A stretch of 64,000 nucleotides of DNA from Limnanthes douglasii subsp. nivea (GCA_036936605.1 JAUPFV010000005.1:234699770-234763769), one strand, 5' to 3'. Counted from the stretch's first letter, positions 1-10,307 are shown. The notes: a model not told the origin generated them from the letters alone. A program made the numbers and translations.

Positions 1-1763
1 GGAGTTTAAATTGGCTACCAATCGTCGAATCAAGATAAAAATTGCTTATCGAGATGATGTCTCATACTATGAAAAAGTTTTCAAAACCATTTTTTTCATC
101 AATTGGACATGGGGATGTTGTCTTCAGCCTATGAAAAGGTTTTCGAAATTAGTTTTTTTCATCAACCGGATGGCTTCAATGTGACTTCGAATAAGGAACA
201 CTCGAGAAGAATTTATCTTATTCCGATAAGATCAACAATTATAATTCCCAATGTAACAATTGAATAAAATAAAATAAAATAAATCCCAATGTAACGATTG
301 AATAAAATAAAATAAATAATTTGGGTTCTTGATGGTGATGGTGCTGTGAATTCGAGGACGAATTCTTGTCAACTAGGAGAAGATGATGTAGCCAAGAAAG
401 TCCAAACAAAAGTCTTATTTATTTTATTTTATTTTATTCAAATATCTTATGTATTTAAATCAAATCTAATTATATTAAGATTTGATTTTATTTGATTTTA
501 TTTTATTTTATTTCCTTGAATTATAATTTAGGGTTTTGAGAAGATATTATATAAAGCTTTAAGTTATTTTTAAGTTTTTGGAATAATATATTTTTATCTC
601 TGAAAATGTCAATTTTTGTTACCCGATTAGGGTTTTATCATGTTACTCTTGAATTAGGGTTTCATTTATCGTTGATTCTTCTTCTATTTCCGCCACATCA
701 TCACTACATATGCATTTGGCTCCCTTTTTGACTCTAAATCCGCTTATGTCTCCCTTTTTATTTCTGACTTAAGCTCAGCCTCAACCACAGTTGTGTCTCT
801 ACCTCTATGTCTGCCTCAGCCTTCGGCTATGCCAATTGCTTTGTAGATATAATATGGCTCAAATGTTTATCTCTACGGAGAACTACAGAGAAATTATTTG
901 ATCTTCTTGTTTAAAACTGATCATTCAGATGAACAAGGTTAGATGATGACGTTGAACGATCGAAGCTTTATTGATGATTTTTAGTTGTTTTCTCATATGC
1001 ATTATTTGAAAACACATAACATATACAAACATACACAAAAAAATCAAACATATAGTCAACAAATATAAAGCCTACATCTACAACGAAACCAATGAATACT
1101 GGTATCTAACAAAGTTTACTAATGTAACGCGAGATCCTAATGTCAACAAAATTCGTTGATAGTCATCACCTGCAACAAAACCTTAAAACTAAAAAAACGA
1201 CAATATTGTTTCTAATCAATAATGTTAAATATCTTATTTATGACCAAATTCAACAAAATAATTAAATATCCAAGATACATGTTTAACAAACAATTATTTA
1301 TAACCTAAAATTAATTTAATCCACTAAATTTGAAGGCATTCAATTTTTTTAAAAGAATTATTTTTTAAGGAGAAAAATTTGACACTTTAAGCAAATCCGA
1401 TTCAAGTAAAAAACCATATATAAAATTCTATTTTTTTTTGTATTTAAACAAAAATTTAAAATATAGTTAAAATATTTACGTATTATTTATTTTTAAAAAA
1501 CTTTTAGATAATCAATTTGAAACAATACTTTAAAATTATAATTAAAATAATTTACTCCTCGTTGTGTATAAGAGTTAGAAAAACTTGAAGTTGTATTGAT
1601 TTATTAGAGGTGAAAAATCTTTTGTATATCAACTCTTACCCAATATATTTGGATAAGTTCCGCAATAAAAATCATATGTATTGCAACAAGTATTGTCTTC
1701 ATAGAATAAGCTCATCTTCCAAATGTGCATTAACTTCAATTTTAGTTTGAAGCTCTTTATCAT
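1..1763. other. AT-rich intergenic spacer
   Basis: No convincing gene is visible. The stretch holds short A/T repeats of the ATAAA/TTTTA type around 264-315 and 415-512. There is a local imperfect duplication of a segment containing CCAATGTAACAATTGAATAA (about 248-315) and another near 68-160 (CTATGAAAA followed by TTTTTTTCATCAA). Confidence 0.6.
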
Positions 1764-1772
1764 TTTCAACAT
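1764..1772. repeat. Left target-site duplication of MULE-A
   Basis: The 9-bp sequence TTTCAACAT sits immediately left of the left TIR and is repeated exactly at 14713-14721, immediately right of the right TIR. Nine base pairs is the usual target duplication of Mutator-like transposons. Confidence 0.95.
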
Positions 1773-1812
1773 GGGCTAGGCTAAAATGAGACCTAAAATC
1801 TTTATAGTGAGA
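1773..1812 (+). repeat. Left terminal inverted repeat of MULE-A
   Basis: This 40-bp sequence matches the reverse complement of 14673-14712 with one mismatch. It contains the inner motif TTATAGTGAGA, which recurs inside the element upstream of the small genes. Confidence 0.92.
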
Positions 1813-2036
1813 CCCCATATTCAACAAATTTCTGCAATTGTGAAATTACCAAATTGCCCCCACATATAAAAACACTAATTTTTCCACCCACTCACTTCTC
1901 TCTCTTTTCCTCCTCTCTTTCCTACCAAAACTCTCTCCAAAATTCAAACAAACACCCACAAATATTAATTTCTGCAAACACCCACAAACATTTAATACAC
2001 ATTAATTATATAAAGTTAAACTCAATTACTCCGAGC

Positions 2037-5000
2037 ATGGATTTAAGCGACTTAAATGACAATTGGAGCTGCAACGCTGATGATTTCCTTTCGGAGGAGG
2101 AGGAGCCGCTTACTGATCACTTGGAGAGCGTTGCGGAGGAAAAAATCTAGTTTTTTTAAACACAGAACAAAATTTTGCATTTTCGTGCCTTCAACTGTAC
2201 ACTTCCACGCAAGAACATGCGTGGAAGATGCCAGATCTTCGCATGAACATGCGAAGATTTTGTCAAATCTTCGCACGATCATGCGAAGATCTGGCAACAT
2301 CTTTGCATAAAAATGCGAAAATCTGGCAAAATTGGTTTTACATGCCTTTCTGGTTAATTTTTGGGTTCTTCTTGGTTTTACATGTTTTTTTGGTTCAATA
2401 TTGGGTTTGTCTTGGTTTTACATGCCTTTTTTGTTGAATATGGGGTTTGTCTTTATTATTTGACTTGTAAATACATGTTTGTGTTTGTGTAGGAAGCGGC
2501 CGAAGCACCATGTCACATGACGGATTATAGTCAAATATTTAAGACGGATAAATTCTTAACCAAGGCGGAATTGATCGAATGGGTTGACAAAGAGAGCAAG
2601 AGTATAGGATTTATTGTCGTGGTAGATAAAGATGACGATGGTAGTAAAAACGGTAAAACACCGCGGTTATATTTTAAGTACGAGAGGCACGGTGTTTACA
2701 AGCCTAGGCCTAAACCGGGGATTGTGAAGAAACGACGAGATTGTTCATCCAAAAAATGCGGATGTTCGTTCATGCTTAGGGGCAATCCGGTGTTAGAAGC
2801 ACCCGGCTATTGGAAATTGGTAGTTATAATTGGAAAACACAACCACCAACCCTTCTTGCATTTGGATGGTCATTCACGGGCCGCGAGGTTAAAGGCGGAA
2901 GAGGAGGAGTATGTTCGCAAACTCACAACAATCGGTTCTCGGCCAAGAGATATATACCGTGGATTGAAGTTAAGAGATCCGGAAAATGTATCTAGTATGC
3001 GTACCATCTACAACATGCGGCACAAACACCAATTGGTTGATAAAGCGGGCAAATCCCAAATGCAATACTTGTTTGGTAAGTTAAAGGAGCACGAGTACTA
3101 TGTTTGGGAGCACACAAACAAAGAAACCGACGAAATCCTAGAATTGTTTTTCGCACATCCCACGAGCATCGATTTGTTGCGCACTTTTCCTCAAGTGCTT
3201 ATAATGGATAGCACGTACAAGACTACAAGGTATAAACTTCCTTTGCTAGAAATAGTTGGCCAAACTTCGACGAAAAAGACCTTTTGTATAGCTTTTGTTT
3301 TTATGAGCTCGGAGAAAGAAGAGAACTACACGTGGGCAATGAGCGTTCTAAGGAGAGTGATGGTGAACAACATGTGCGCATTACCAAATATTATCGTCAC
3401 GGATAGGGAGTTGGCTTTAATGAACGCTATCGATGAGGTATTCCCGGATGCAACTCATTTGTTATGCACTTGGCATATAAACAGGAACATTTGCTCATAC
3501 TCTAAGAAAGTGTTGCCCAAAGCGGACATGGGGGAGGAGTTCTTAGAGTTTTATGTCGCGTTTCAACATTCGGCGACGATCGAAGAGTATAAAAAAAACC
3601 TCACCGACCTTCACACAGCCTACGCATATTGTCCTAAGGTTCTCGAGTACTTGATGAAACAATGGATAGACCCTTACGGACACAAATTCCTTAATGTCTA
3701 CACTAACAAGATTAAACATTTAGGGAACCATACTAGCAACCGGTGAGTTATATTATCATATTTTTACATTACTATGTTTAACTAGTTGTTAGACTTGTAA
3801 CTAATCTAAGTTTATGGTTTAGGGCGGAGAGTGCTCACTCTAGTCTAAAACGGGCAATCGGCACAAGCCTATGCACTTTTGAGCAATTTGGGGATAAAGT
3901 TCATGCGTTGCTTCGCATTCAACACTCTACCATCTTCGAAACGTTCGAACGGAGTTTGTTTCGTCCTAGACAAGCATCTAGGGGAGCTATCTTTCGCGAC
4001 ATCAAAGGTAAAATTTCATGTACGACCATTCAAATATTAGAAGAAACTATTAGAAAGGCCGGGGATTTGTGGTTCACTCCCGCAAAGTGTGGTTGTGTAA
4101 TTAGGACAACACACAATTTGCCTTGTGCGTGTGAGTGTGATGTGATCGCGAAAGAAGGTAGGTCGATTCAAACGAGTGAATGTGATGTATATTGGAGTAC
4201 TTTAGCGATCAAGCCTAGGGAAAACGTTGGTACCGAAGATGAGCTTACAAGAAAGCTATCCTTAATTGATAGTACCATACGCGGTTACGGTCCACAAGTA
4301 CAAGATCACATCATAAATAGGATGATGCAAATCCTAGATCCCGCTACAAGCCATGTGTTGGAACCTAAGGAACCGGTTGTCACGAAAGGTCGGAAAAAAG
4401 CCGGTGTCGACAAGTCAACTAAGCGGAACCCATCCGGGTTTGAATACCCTAGTGTAGGCGCTAGTAGTACTCCCACCACGATAGGTAGCACGGCCGCGTC
4501 GGCGGTTAAGGCATTTATAGTACGCAAATGCAAAGATAAAGCACCACCGAAAAAAGAGAAAGCGACTCGATGTAGAAAATCGAATAAAGGAAAAGGATTG
4601 AGCGCCTACGGGAGTTGTTTTCCCGAGTACTTGCACGAGTACATAGCTACCATTGAAGACGTTGCTCCGGACGGTAATTGCGGATTTAGGGCGGTAGCTT
4701 TGACGATTAAAGGCAATGCGGACGCATGGGAGGAAGTGAGAAGGGATTTGATGTATGAACTTTCAAGTCAACGTGATCTTTGGGAAATGGTTTTTGACGG
4801 TGCAGAACGTGTTGACAATCTATTGCGGAGATTGGATTGTTTCAAAATGTACGAGAGCGGAACTAGGCACTGGATGACATTACCCGACTATGGGTTGGTG
4901 ATAGCCACCCGGTATCAATGTATAGTATACCATGTCTCTCTCCAACTATCATACACGTATCTTCCTTTGCGTGGTGTGCCTCCAAGATCATGTCCTATTG

Positions 5001-5325
5001 TCGAAGTTGGCATTAGTTTCGTACACGATAATCATTTCATGAAAGTAAGTAAACTAGTACATTCTTGATACTTAGATTTCATTTTATCAAATAATCCGCG
5101 ACGTATTTAATGTTTCTATATAATTGAAATTTTCAAATTGTATTAGACGGACCGTTGCCGGATATATACCCAATGTGGTTTGCGTTCCGCACTTGCGCTG
5201 AAGTTACAAATTGGGCCATACCAATAGGCACACGTCTCAACAAGTATCACCAAATTAAACCAGCACAACCTCCGACATTAAACGATGGCGATCATGAATG
5301 CTACGATTTGACCGGGGATGCATAA
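2037..5325 (+). CDS. MULE transposase fused to an OTU-type cysteine protease
   Basis: Proposed exons: 2037-about 2148 (acidic first exon, donor unclear), 2493-3742, 3823-5044 and 5137-5325; the last three are open and in phase (886 residues). Counting from the Met at 2517, a FAR1/WRKY-GCM1-type zinc cluster is seen at C76, C81 and the HNH at 108-110. A MULE DDE core follows with IMDSTYKT (D231), VTDRELALMNAI (D296) and LLCTWHI. Exon 3 continues with ESAHSSLKR and a SWIM-like cluster (CGC then PCAC, Cys in place of the usual His). The C-terminal part is an OTU protease: DGNCGFR with catalytic Cys codon 4679-4681, and His codon 5033-5035 in DNHF. The transposase should bind the TIRs and cut and join DNA; the OTU substrate is unknown (ubiquitin-type by family). 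The acceptor of the last exon is CAA here but CAG in the duplicate at 8498, so splicing may fail and reading would stop at 5068. Confidence 0.85.
2202..2330. repeat. Cluster of short hairpins in first intron of the MULE-A transposase
   Basis: At least three adjacent inverted repeats share a CGCA-six bases-TGCG core but have different arms: 2202-2227 (arm CTTCCACGCA, loop AGAACA), 2233-2258 (arm around ATCTTCGCA) and 2266-2292 (arm around AATCTTCGCA). A weaker fourth lies near 2300-2325. They lie between the first exon and the acceptor at 2491-2492. Confidence 0.8.
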
Positions 5326-5516
5326 TGCTTTGTTGTATTGTAATATTTTGTGAGACTTGTTTTTTTTTAATCCTTTCGAGACACATTTCGCCACCTCCGA
5401 CTACTAGACTTATGTTGTTTTTCTTGATAATATCTATGACTTTTACTTATGCTTTGTAGATGTGCCCAAAAAAAAATTGTTTTTTAAGCGGCCGTATGAT
5501 TTTTTTTACCAAAACA

Positions 5517-5953
5517 GAGCCTTAATAGGTACCCTTTGGCCATGATTTTTGGTGGAAGGCCAATTTTTTTTTTTTTTGATTTCCAACCTCAAATGTTGTT
5601 AAAACCATGTTTTGAAACCATTGGCAAGCATGAAAGTTCCAAAAAAAATTAAAAAATGCCCCAAAGCCCTTGTTTTATTTCTGGACAGTGCCTTTTTTGG
5701 CACACGTTTTCGTGTGCATGTACAAGAGCACGCAAAAATGCGCGTGCAAACGTACATGCACACGAAAACGTGTGCCAAAAAAGGCTCTGTCCAGAAATGA
5801 AATTTGAGCTTTGGGGCATTTATGATTTTTTTTGGAACTTTCATTCTTGCCAATGGTTTCAAAACATGGTTTTAACAACATTTGAGGTTGGAAATCAAAA
5901 AAAAAAATGGCCTTCGACCAAAAATCATGGCCAAAGGGTACCTATTAAGGCTC
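5517..5953. repeat. 437-bp near-perfect palindrome, copy 1
   Basis: Both ends carry the same sequence in inverted orientation (GAGCCTTAATAGGTACCC on the left). Complementarity continues through nearly the whole length to a central GCACGC/GCGCGTGC stem, giving arms of about 215 bp. Overlapping open frames on both strands are a by-product of the symmetry and not genes. It could be a foldback element or a nested palindromic insertion; a clear target duplication was not found. Confidence 0.9.
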
Positions 5954-6163
5954 TAAAAAATGGGGAATTTTTTTTTACATAAACTGAAGCCGTAAGGTTT
6001 AATCATTCCAAAAACTAAAACTACTATTACGAGCATTAGTTTTAACAAAAAAAACAACAAGCTCAACATTAGTTTGTGCAAGAAAATAAAACATGGAATC
6101 GAGATATCACGTACGGCCAAACATATACTGCCAAGGAATAAATGCGGGAGATATTTTAGAGGC

Positions 6164-6177
6164 CTCGTTATAGCGAG
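6164..6177. promoter_or_regulatory. TIR-like palindrome upstream of small gene
   Basis: CTCG-TTATAG-CGAG, followed by CTATAATGA at about 6200. It resembles the inner TIR motif TTATAGTGAGA and sits 160 bp before the start at 6337. A copy is at about 9532-9545 in unit 2. A role as a transposase-binding or promoter site is inferred. Confidence 0.45.
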
Positions 6178-6336
6178 ACACCTAATAATAGAAGTTAGGC
6201 TATAATGAAACCCTTACTATTGCTCGCCCACCAAAATTGACTCGTCCCCTATAAAAAAGACATAAAATCAAGAGATCATAATACACTTGCCAAACACTGA
6301 GCTTTCAACATAAATAAAACTCGTTAACGTTTACAT

Positions 6337-6765
6337 ATGGAGTTTACGGCGGACGAAGACTACCACATGCTTCAAGCTGTGAAGATTGCCCGCCAGATAC
6401 TGGGGGAAGATAGCAGCGATGCTTTTTTCGAGCGTGTCCTATGTACGATGTACATGGGCTACGGCCGTTTGGGTACAAGAGGCATCGTTGTGCGTACTCG
6501 TGACCAGATCAAGGCCAGATATAGTTTTTGTCAGCCAATACAGCATTTGTTGTTCTTGCCATCGTTAATTAAACAAGAAGCTGCTACCGTCTGGAACCTG
6601 AGCATAATAGACTACATCACCAGGGATATGGTAGCATTTCTGGAGGATAAGATTATTGCAAGGGTGGAATTGATATTGTCGAAAACAAACTTCGATACGA
6701 ATAATCATTCCACTCATGTTATTTCAACTTGTTTTTTTCGTATTGGTTGTTATTTTAACTTGTGA
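6337..6765 (+). CDS. Small MULE-A protein, unrecognised family (Myb/SANT-like pattern), unit 1
   Basis: This 142-residue open frame begins MEFTADEDYHMLQAVKIAR. The first ~110 residues are closely paralogous to the minus-strand frame 7419-7832. The pattern F-T-x-x-E-D-x-x-L-L-x-A near the start, an amphipathic middle and a late basic RTRDQIKARY segment resemble a three-helix Myb/SANT-like DNA-binding unit. That is an inference from spacing, not a recognised family match. The tail after about residue 118 is unlike the paralogue and may be read-through. A palindrome CTCG-TTATAG-CGAG lies 160 bp upstream (6164-6177). An almost identical copy is at 9705-10133. Confidence 0.6.
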   Translation: MEFTADEDYHMLQAVKIARQILGEDSSDAFFERVLCTMYMGYGRLGTRGIVVRTRDQIKARYSFCQPIQHLLFLPSLIKQEAATVWNLSIIDYITRDMVAFLEDKIIARVELILSKTNFDTNNHSTHVISTCFFRIGCYFNL

Positions 6766-6939
6766 TGGTCGGGGCATTGAGCATCCTGGACACGATGCCT
6801 CCCTACCGTGGTTGAAGAACATCCCGCACAAAACCGCATCGATGAAACCAGGAATCTCCTCTTGCATCGTACATCTGACGAAGTCAAATGCGACCAAGAG
6901 GCTTGCATCTTCGTGCACGTTCCACTCTGAATCACCCAT
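6724..6939 (-). pseudogene. Third paralogue of the small Myb/SANT-like family (partial), unit 1
   Basis: This 71-residue minus-strand frame overlaps the end of the plus-strand small gene. Its N-terminus (EWNVHEDASLLVAFDFV, then FIDAVLCGMFFNHG) follows the same pattern as the two neighbouring small proteins, with Trp where they have Phe. The later part is shortened. I take it as a diverged, probably truncated paralogue; a shadow frame is possible but the motif match argues against it. A palindrome GTCTCG-TTATAG-TGAGAC is 186 bp upstream (7125-7142). Confidence 0.45.
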
Positions 6940-7124
6940 TGTTGTAACTTAAGATATTTTGTTTCATAGTCAAATTATAGTATTTATAGACTCGAAGTCG
7001 GTGTGTCAGTTCTAAAAAAATAAGCGGGAAGCGAGGTTTTTGTTCCCGCGTTAATTAACTAGCGGGAAAGTATGGGCGAGAAATGCATTAAACGCGGGTG
7101 TTTTTGGCGGCAATATTTTCACGT

Positions 7125-7142
7125 GTCTCGTTATAGTGAGAC
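7125..7142. promoter_or_regulatory. TIR-like palindrome between small genes
   Basis: GTCTCG-TTATAG-TGAGAC followed by CTATAATGAGACCCC. The surrounding ~100 bp (7060-7165) recurs as a direct repeat at 7845-7940, so the two small minus-strand genes share similar upstream regions. Confidence 0.5.
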
Positions 7143-7418
7143 GTCTAATAATGGAAGTTGCGCTATAATGAGACCCCTATTACTGCACTGCTGCATTTGT
7201 GTAATTTTTTTAATGTAAACCTTGGGTTGTTTTAAGAATGATACATTGGATAGACTGGATACATTGGGTACAAAAAAATGAAAACAAAATAAAATGGGCA
7301 GTCAAATAAGAAACAGTAGTACATGGTAAATGTAAAATACAAACCATTCAAACATTAACTTAAACAAACAGTACATAAACTCCAAGAAGCAAACAAATAA
7401 AAACATAAGTAATGCCGA

Positions 7419-7832
7419 TTAGTCGAAGTCATATCCCAAGTTATCGTCAGAGTCAGTCCCCTCTTCCCTTTCAGTAATCCTATTCTCAAGATACAGAACC
7501 ATGTCCCTAGTGATGTAATCTACCACAGTCATGTTCCATACGGCGGCCGCTTCTTGCTTAATTATAAATGGTTGGAACAACAAACGATCCATTGGTTTGC
7601 AATTAATGTACCTCTGTTTGATTTGTTCACGGTTACGCACAGCAAAACCTTCAGTTCCTAAGCGGCCGTAGTTGTAGTACATGTTACACAAGACTAGCTC
7701 GAAAAACGCATCGCTACTATCTTCACCCAACTCACGCAGGGCAAGTTTCACTGCCTGAAGCAAATGGTAGTCTTCATGAGGGGTAAAATCCATTTTTGCA
7801 CTGTTTATGTTTGAGGAGTGATAAGCATCCAC
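7419..7832 (-). CDS. Small MULE-A protein, unrecognised family, unit 1
   Basis: This 137-residue frame is paralogous to 6337-6765 on the other strand; shared blocks include GEDSSDAFFE, YGRLGT and KQEAA. The Met at 7793 (MDFTPHEDYH) lines up with the start of the plus-strand paralogue and may be the true start. The C-terminus is acidic (EEGTDSDDNLGYDFD). Function is unknown; a Myb/SANT-like DNA-binding fold is a guess. A GTCTCG-TTATAG-CGAGAC palindrome lies just upstream at 7904-7921. A near-identical copy is at 10787-11200. Confidence 0.6.
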   Translation of the reverse strand: MDAYHSSNINSAKMDFTPHEDYHLLQAVKLALRELGEDSSDAFFELVLCNMYYNYGRLGTEGFAVRNREQIKQRYINCKPMDRLLFQPFIIKQEAAAVWNMTVVDYITRDMVLYLENRITEREEGTDSDDNLGYDFD

Positions 7833-7903
7833 TTATAAGCTTGTGGAAGTTTGGGCGGGAAGTGCATTAAACGCGTGTGTTTTTGGCGGCAATATTTTCA
7901 CGT

Positions 7904-7921
7904 GTCTCGTTATAGCGAGAC
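7904..7921. promoter_or_regulatory. TIR-like palindrome upstream of minus-strand small gene
   Basis: GTCTCG-TTATAG-CGAGAC, with 6-bp perfect arms, followed by CTATAATGAGAG. It lies 72 bp upstream of 7832 and 111 bp upstream of the alternative Met at 7793. The same motif occurs at about 11271-11288. Confidence 0.5.
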
Positions 7922-7993
7922 GTCTAATAATGGAACTTACGCTATAATGAGAGCCCTATCTTAAAAGTGTTAGGTGTCGCACTGCTGCATTTG

Positions 7994-8305
7994 CATATGA
8001 TGTACCATAAGTTCCTCGTAACCCACGAGGAGTAGACCACAGTGGTACCATCCTCCCGACCAGGAACATACTTCGCACCCCTCAGACTCTCGTGAATACA
8101 GTGTGACTCCCAATTATCCCAACTGAATGCATCCTAGAGGTAGAGGGTGTTCGCACGACGATGTCTAGTAGAACCGGTGAGAAGAGGACGCAATGGACCA
8201 GGAACTTGTATTTGAAAAAAAAAGTCTAAACTATGTACCACACATGCGCAATACAAACAATATTAATATTTCGAGTTACAAAATATTACCTGCTGAACGC
8301 GACCG
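7994..8305 (-). pseudogene. Truncated copy of the PMD gene 3' part, unit 1
   Basis: This is the duplicate of 11852-12157 and lacks the terminal ~200 bp of the last PMD exon. At the site where the unit 2 gene has a TAG stop (11910-11912), this copy has CGG (near 8056), so the stop arose after, or was fixed separately from, the duplication. Confidence 0.75.
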
Positions 8306-8687
8306 AACTATCATACACATATCTTCCTTTGCATGGTGTGCCTCCAAGATCATGTCCTATTGTCGAAGTTGGCATTGGTTTCGTACACGATAATCATTTC
8401 GTGAAAGTAAGTAAACTAGTACATTCTTGATACTTAGATTTCATTTTATCAAATAATCCGCGACGTATTTAATGTTTCTATATAATTGAAATTTTCAGAT
8501 TGTATTAGACGGACCGTTGCCGGATATATACCCAATGTGGTTTGCGTTCCGCACTTGCGCTGAAGTTACAAATTGGGCCATACCAATAGGCGCACGTCTC
8601 AACAAGTATCACCAAATTAAACCAGCACAACCTCCGACATTAAACGATGGGGATCATGAATGCTACGATTTGACCGGGGACGCATAA
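8306..8687 (+). pseudogene. Duplicated 3' end of the transposase-OTU gene, unit 2
   Basis: This carries the last part of the OTU domain with the His-containing DNHF, the donor GTAAGT, an intact acceptor TTTTCAG at 8492-8498, and the last exon (8499-8687) ending in GDA and a stop. It has no upstream part, so it cannot be a full gene. It shows that the ancestral last intron had a proper AG acceptor, which is mutated in the full-length copy at 5136. Confidence 0.85.
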
Positions 8688-8878
8688 TGCTTTGTTGTAT
8701 TGTAATATTTTGTGTAACTTGTTTTTCTTAATCCTTTCGAGACACATTTCGCCACCTCCGACTACTAGACTTATGTTGTTTTGCTTGATAATATTTATGA
8801 CTTTTACTTATGCTTTGTAGATGTGCCCAAAAAAAAATTGTTTTTTAAGCGGCCGTATGATTTTTTTTTACCAAAACA

Positions 8879-9320
8879 GAGCCTTAATAGGTACCCTTTG
8901 GCCATGATTTTTGGTGGAAGGCAAATTTTTGTTTTTTTTTTATTTCCAACCTCAAATGTTGTTAAAACCATGTTTTGAAACCATTGGCAAGCATGAAAGT
9001 TCCAAAAAAAATTAAAAAATGCCCCAAAGCCCTTGTTTTATTTCTGGACAGTGCCTTTTTTGGCCTACGTTTTCGTGTGCATGTACAAGAGCACGCAAAA
9101 ACGCGCGTGCAAACATACATGCACACGAAAACGTGTGCCAAAAAAGGCTCTGTCCAGAAATGAAATTTGAGCTTTGGGGCATTTATGATTTTTTTTGGAA
9201 CTTTCATGCTTGCCAATGGTTTCAAAACATGGTTTTAACAACATTTGAGGTTGGAAATAAAAAAAAAAACAATTTGGCCTTCCACCAAAAATCATGGCCA
9301 AAGGGTACCTATTAAGGCTC
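8879..9320. repeat. ~442-bp near-perfect palindrome, copy 2
   Basis: This is the counterpart of the palindrome in unit 1, carried by the tandem duplication. It differs by a few bases (for example CCTACG for CACACG in the left arm, ACGCGCG for ATGCGCG in the centre) and by short A/T-run lengths. The arms remain complementary almost throughout. Confidence 0.9.
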
Positions 9321-9704
9321 TAAAAAATGGGGAAAAAAAATTCTACATAAACTGAAGCCGTAAGGTTTAATCATTCCAAAAACTAAAACTACTATTACGA
9401 GCATTATTTTTAACAAAAAAAACAACAAGCTCAACATTAGTTTGTGCAAGAAAATAAAACATGGAATCGAGATATCACGTACGGCCAAACATATACTGCC
9501 AAGGAATAAATGCGGGAGATATTTTAGAGGTCTCGTTATAGCGAGACACCTAATAATAGAAGTTAGGCTATAATGAAACCCTTACTATTGCTCGCCCACC
9601 AAAATTGACTCGTCCCCTATAAAAAAGACATAAAATCAAGAGATCATAATACACTTGCCAAACACTAAGCTTTCAACATAAATAAAACTCGTTAACGTTT
9701 ACAT

Positions 9705-10133
9705 ATGGAGTTTACGGCGGACGAAGACTACCACATGCTTCAAGCTGTGAAGATTGCCCGCCAGATACTGGGGGAAGATAGCAGCGATGCTTTTTTCGAG
9801 CGTGTCCTATGTACGATGTACATGGGCTACGGCCGTTTGGGTACAAGAGGCATCGTTGTGCGTACTCGTGACCAGATCAAGGCCAGATATAGTTTTTGTC
9901 AGCCAATACAGCATTTGTTGTTCTTGCCATCGTTAATTAAACAAGAAGCTGCTACCGTCTGGAACCTGAGCACAATAGACTACATCACCAGGGATATGGT
10001 AGCATTTCTGGAGGATAAGATTATTGCAAGGGTGGAATTGATATTGTCGAAAACAAACTTCGATACGAATAATCATTCCACTCATGTTATTTCAACTTGT
10101 TTTTTTCGTATTGGTTGTTATTTTAACTTGTGA
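9705..10133 (+). CDS. Small MULE-A protein, copy in unit 2
   Basis: This 142-residue frame is identical to 6337-6765 except for Ile to Thr in the segment NLSTIDYITRD. The same upstream palindrome (about 9532-9545) is present. The conserved frame in both units fits either a recent duplication or a still-functional product. Confidence 0.6.
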   Translation: MEFTADEDYHMLQAVKIARQILGEDSSDAFFERVLCTMYMGYGRLGTRGIVVRTRDQIKARYSFCQPIQHLLFLPSLIKQEAATVWNLSTIDYITRDMVAFLEDKIIARVELILSKTNFDTNNHSTHVISTCFFRIGCYFNL

Positions 10134-10307
10134 TGGTCGGGGCATTGAGCATCCTGGACACGATGCCTCCCTACCGTGGTTGAAGAACATCCCGCACAAA
10201 ACCGCATCGATGAAACCAGGAATCTCCTCTTGCATCGTACATCTGACGAAGTCAAATGCGACCAAGAGGCTTGCATCTTCGTGCACGTTCCACTCTGAAT
10301 CACCCAT
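10092..10307 (-). pseudogene. Third small paralogue, copy in unit 2
   Basis: The translation is identical to the 71-residue minus-strand frame at 6724-6939, overlapping the 3' end of the convergent small gene. The same caveats apply. Confidence 0.42.

Larger units (their letters stand above)
4944..8305. repeat. Tandem duplication unit 1 inside MULE-A
   Basis: Sequence from about 4944 recurs at 8306 (offset 3362-3368) with only scattered differences. The unit runs from the OTU domain end through the large palindrome and small genes into the 3' part of the PMD gene. Compared with unit 2 it lacks about 500 bp near 7990 (equivalent of 11350-11850). Its right end joins PMD sequence directly to OTU sequence at about 8305, as expected for an unequal crossover or tandem duplication. 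Confidence 0.88.

Noticed and set aside
1854..2150. 98-residue frame starting at 1854
   Set aside because: Its first part lies in a CT-rich leader just inside the TIR; the Met at 2037 with an acidic MDLSDLND start is the more likely exon.
5599..5982. Overlapping open frames on both strands (65-108 residues), repeated at 8962-9315
   Set aside because: They read into the two arms of the large palindrome, which automatically gives mirrored frames; there is no family similarity or start context.
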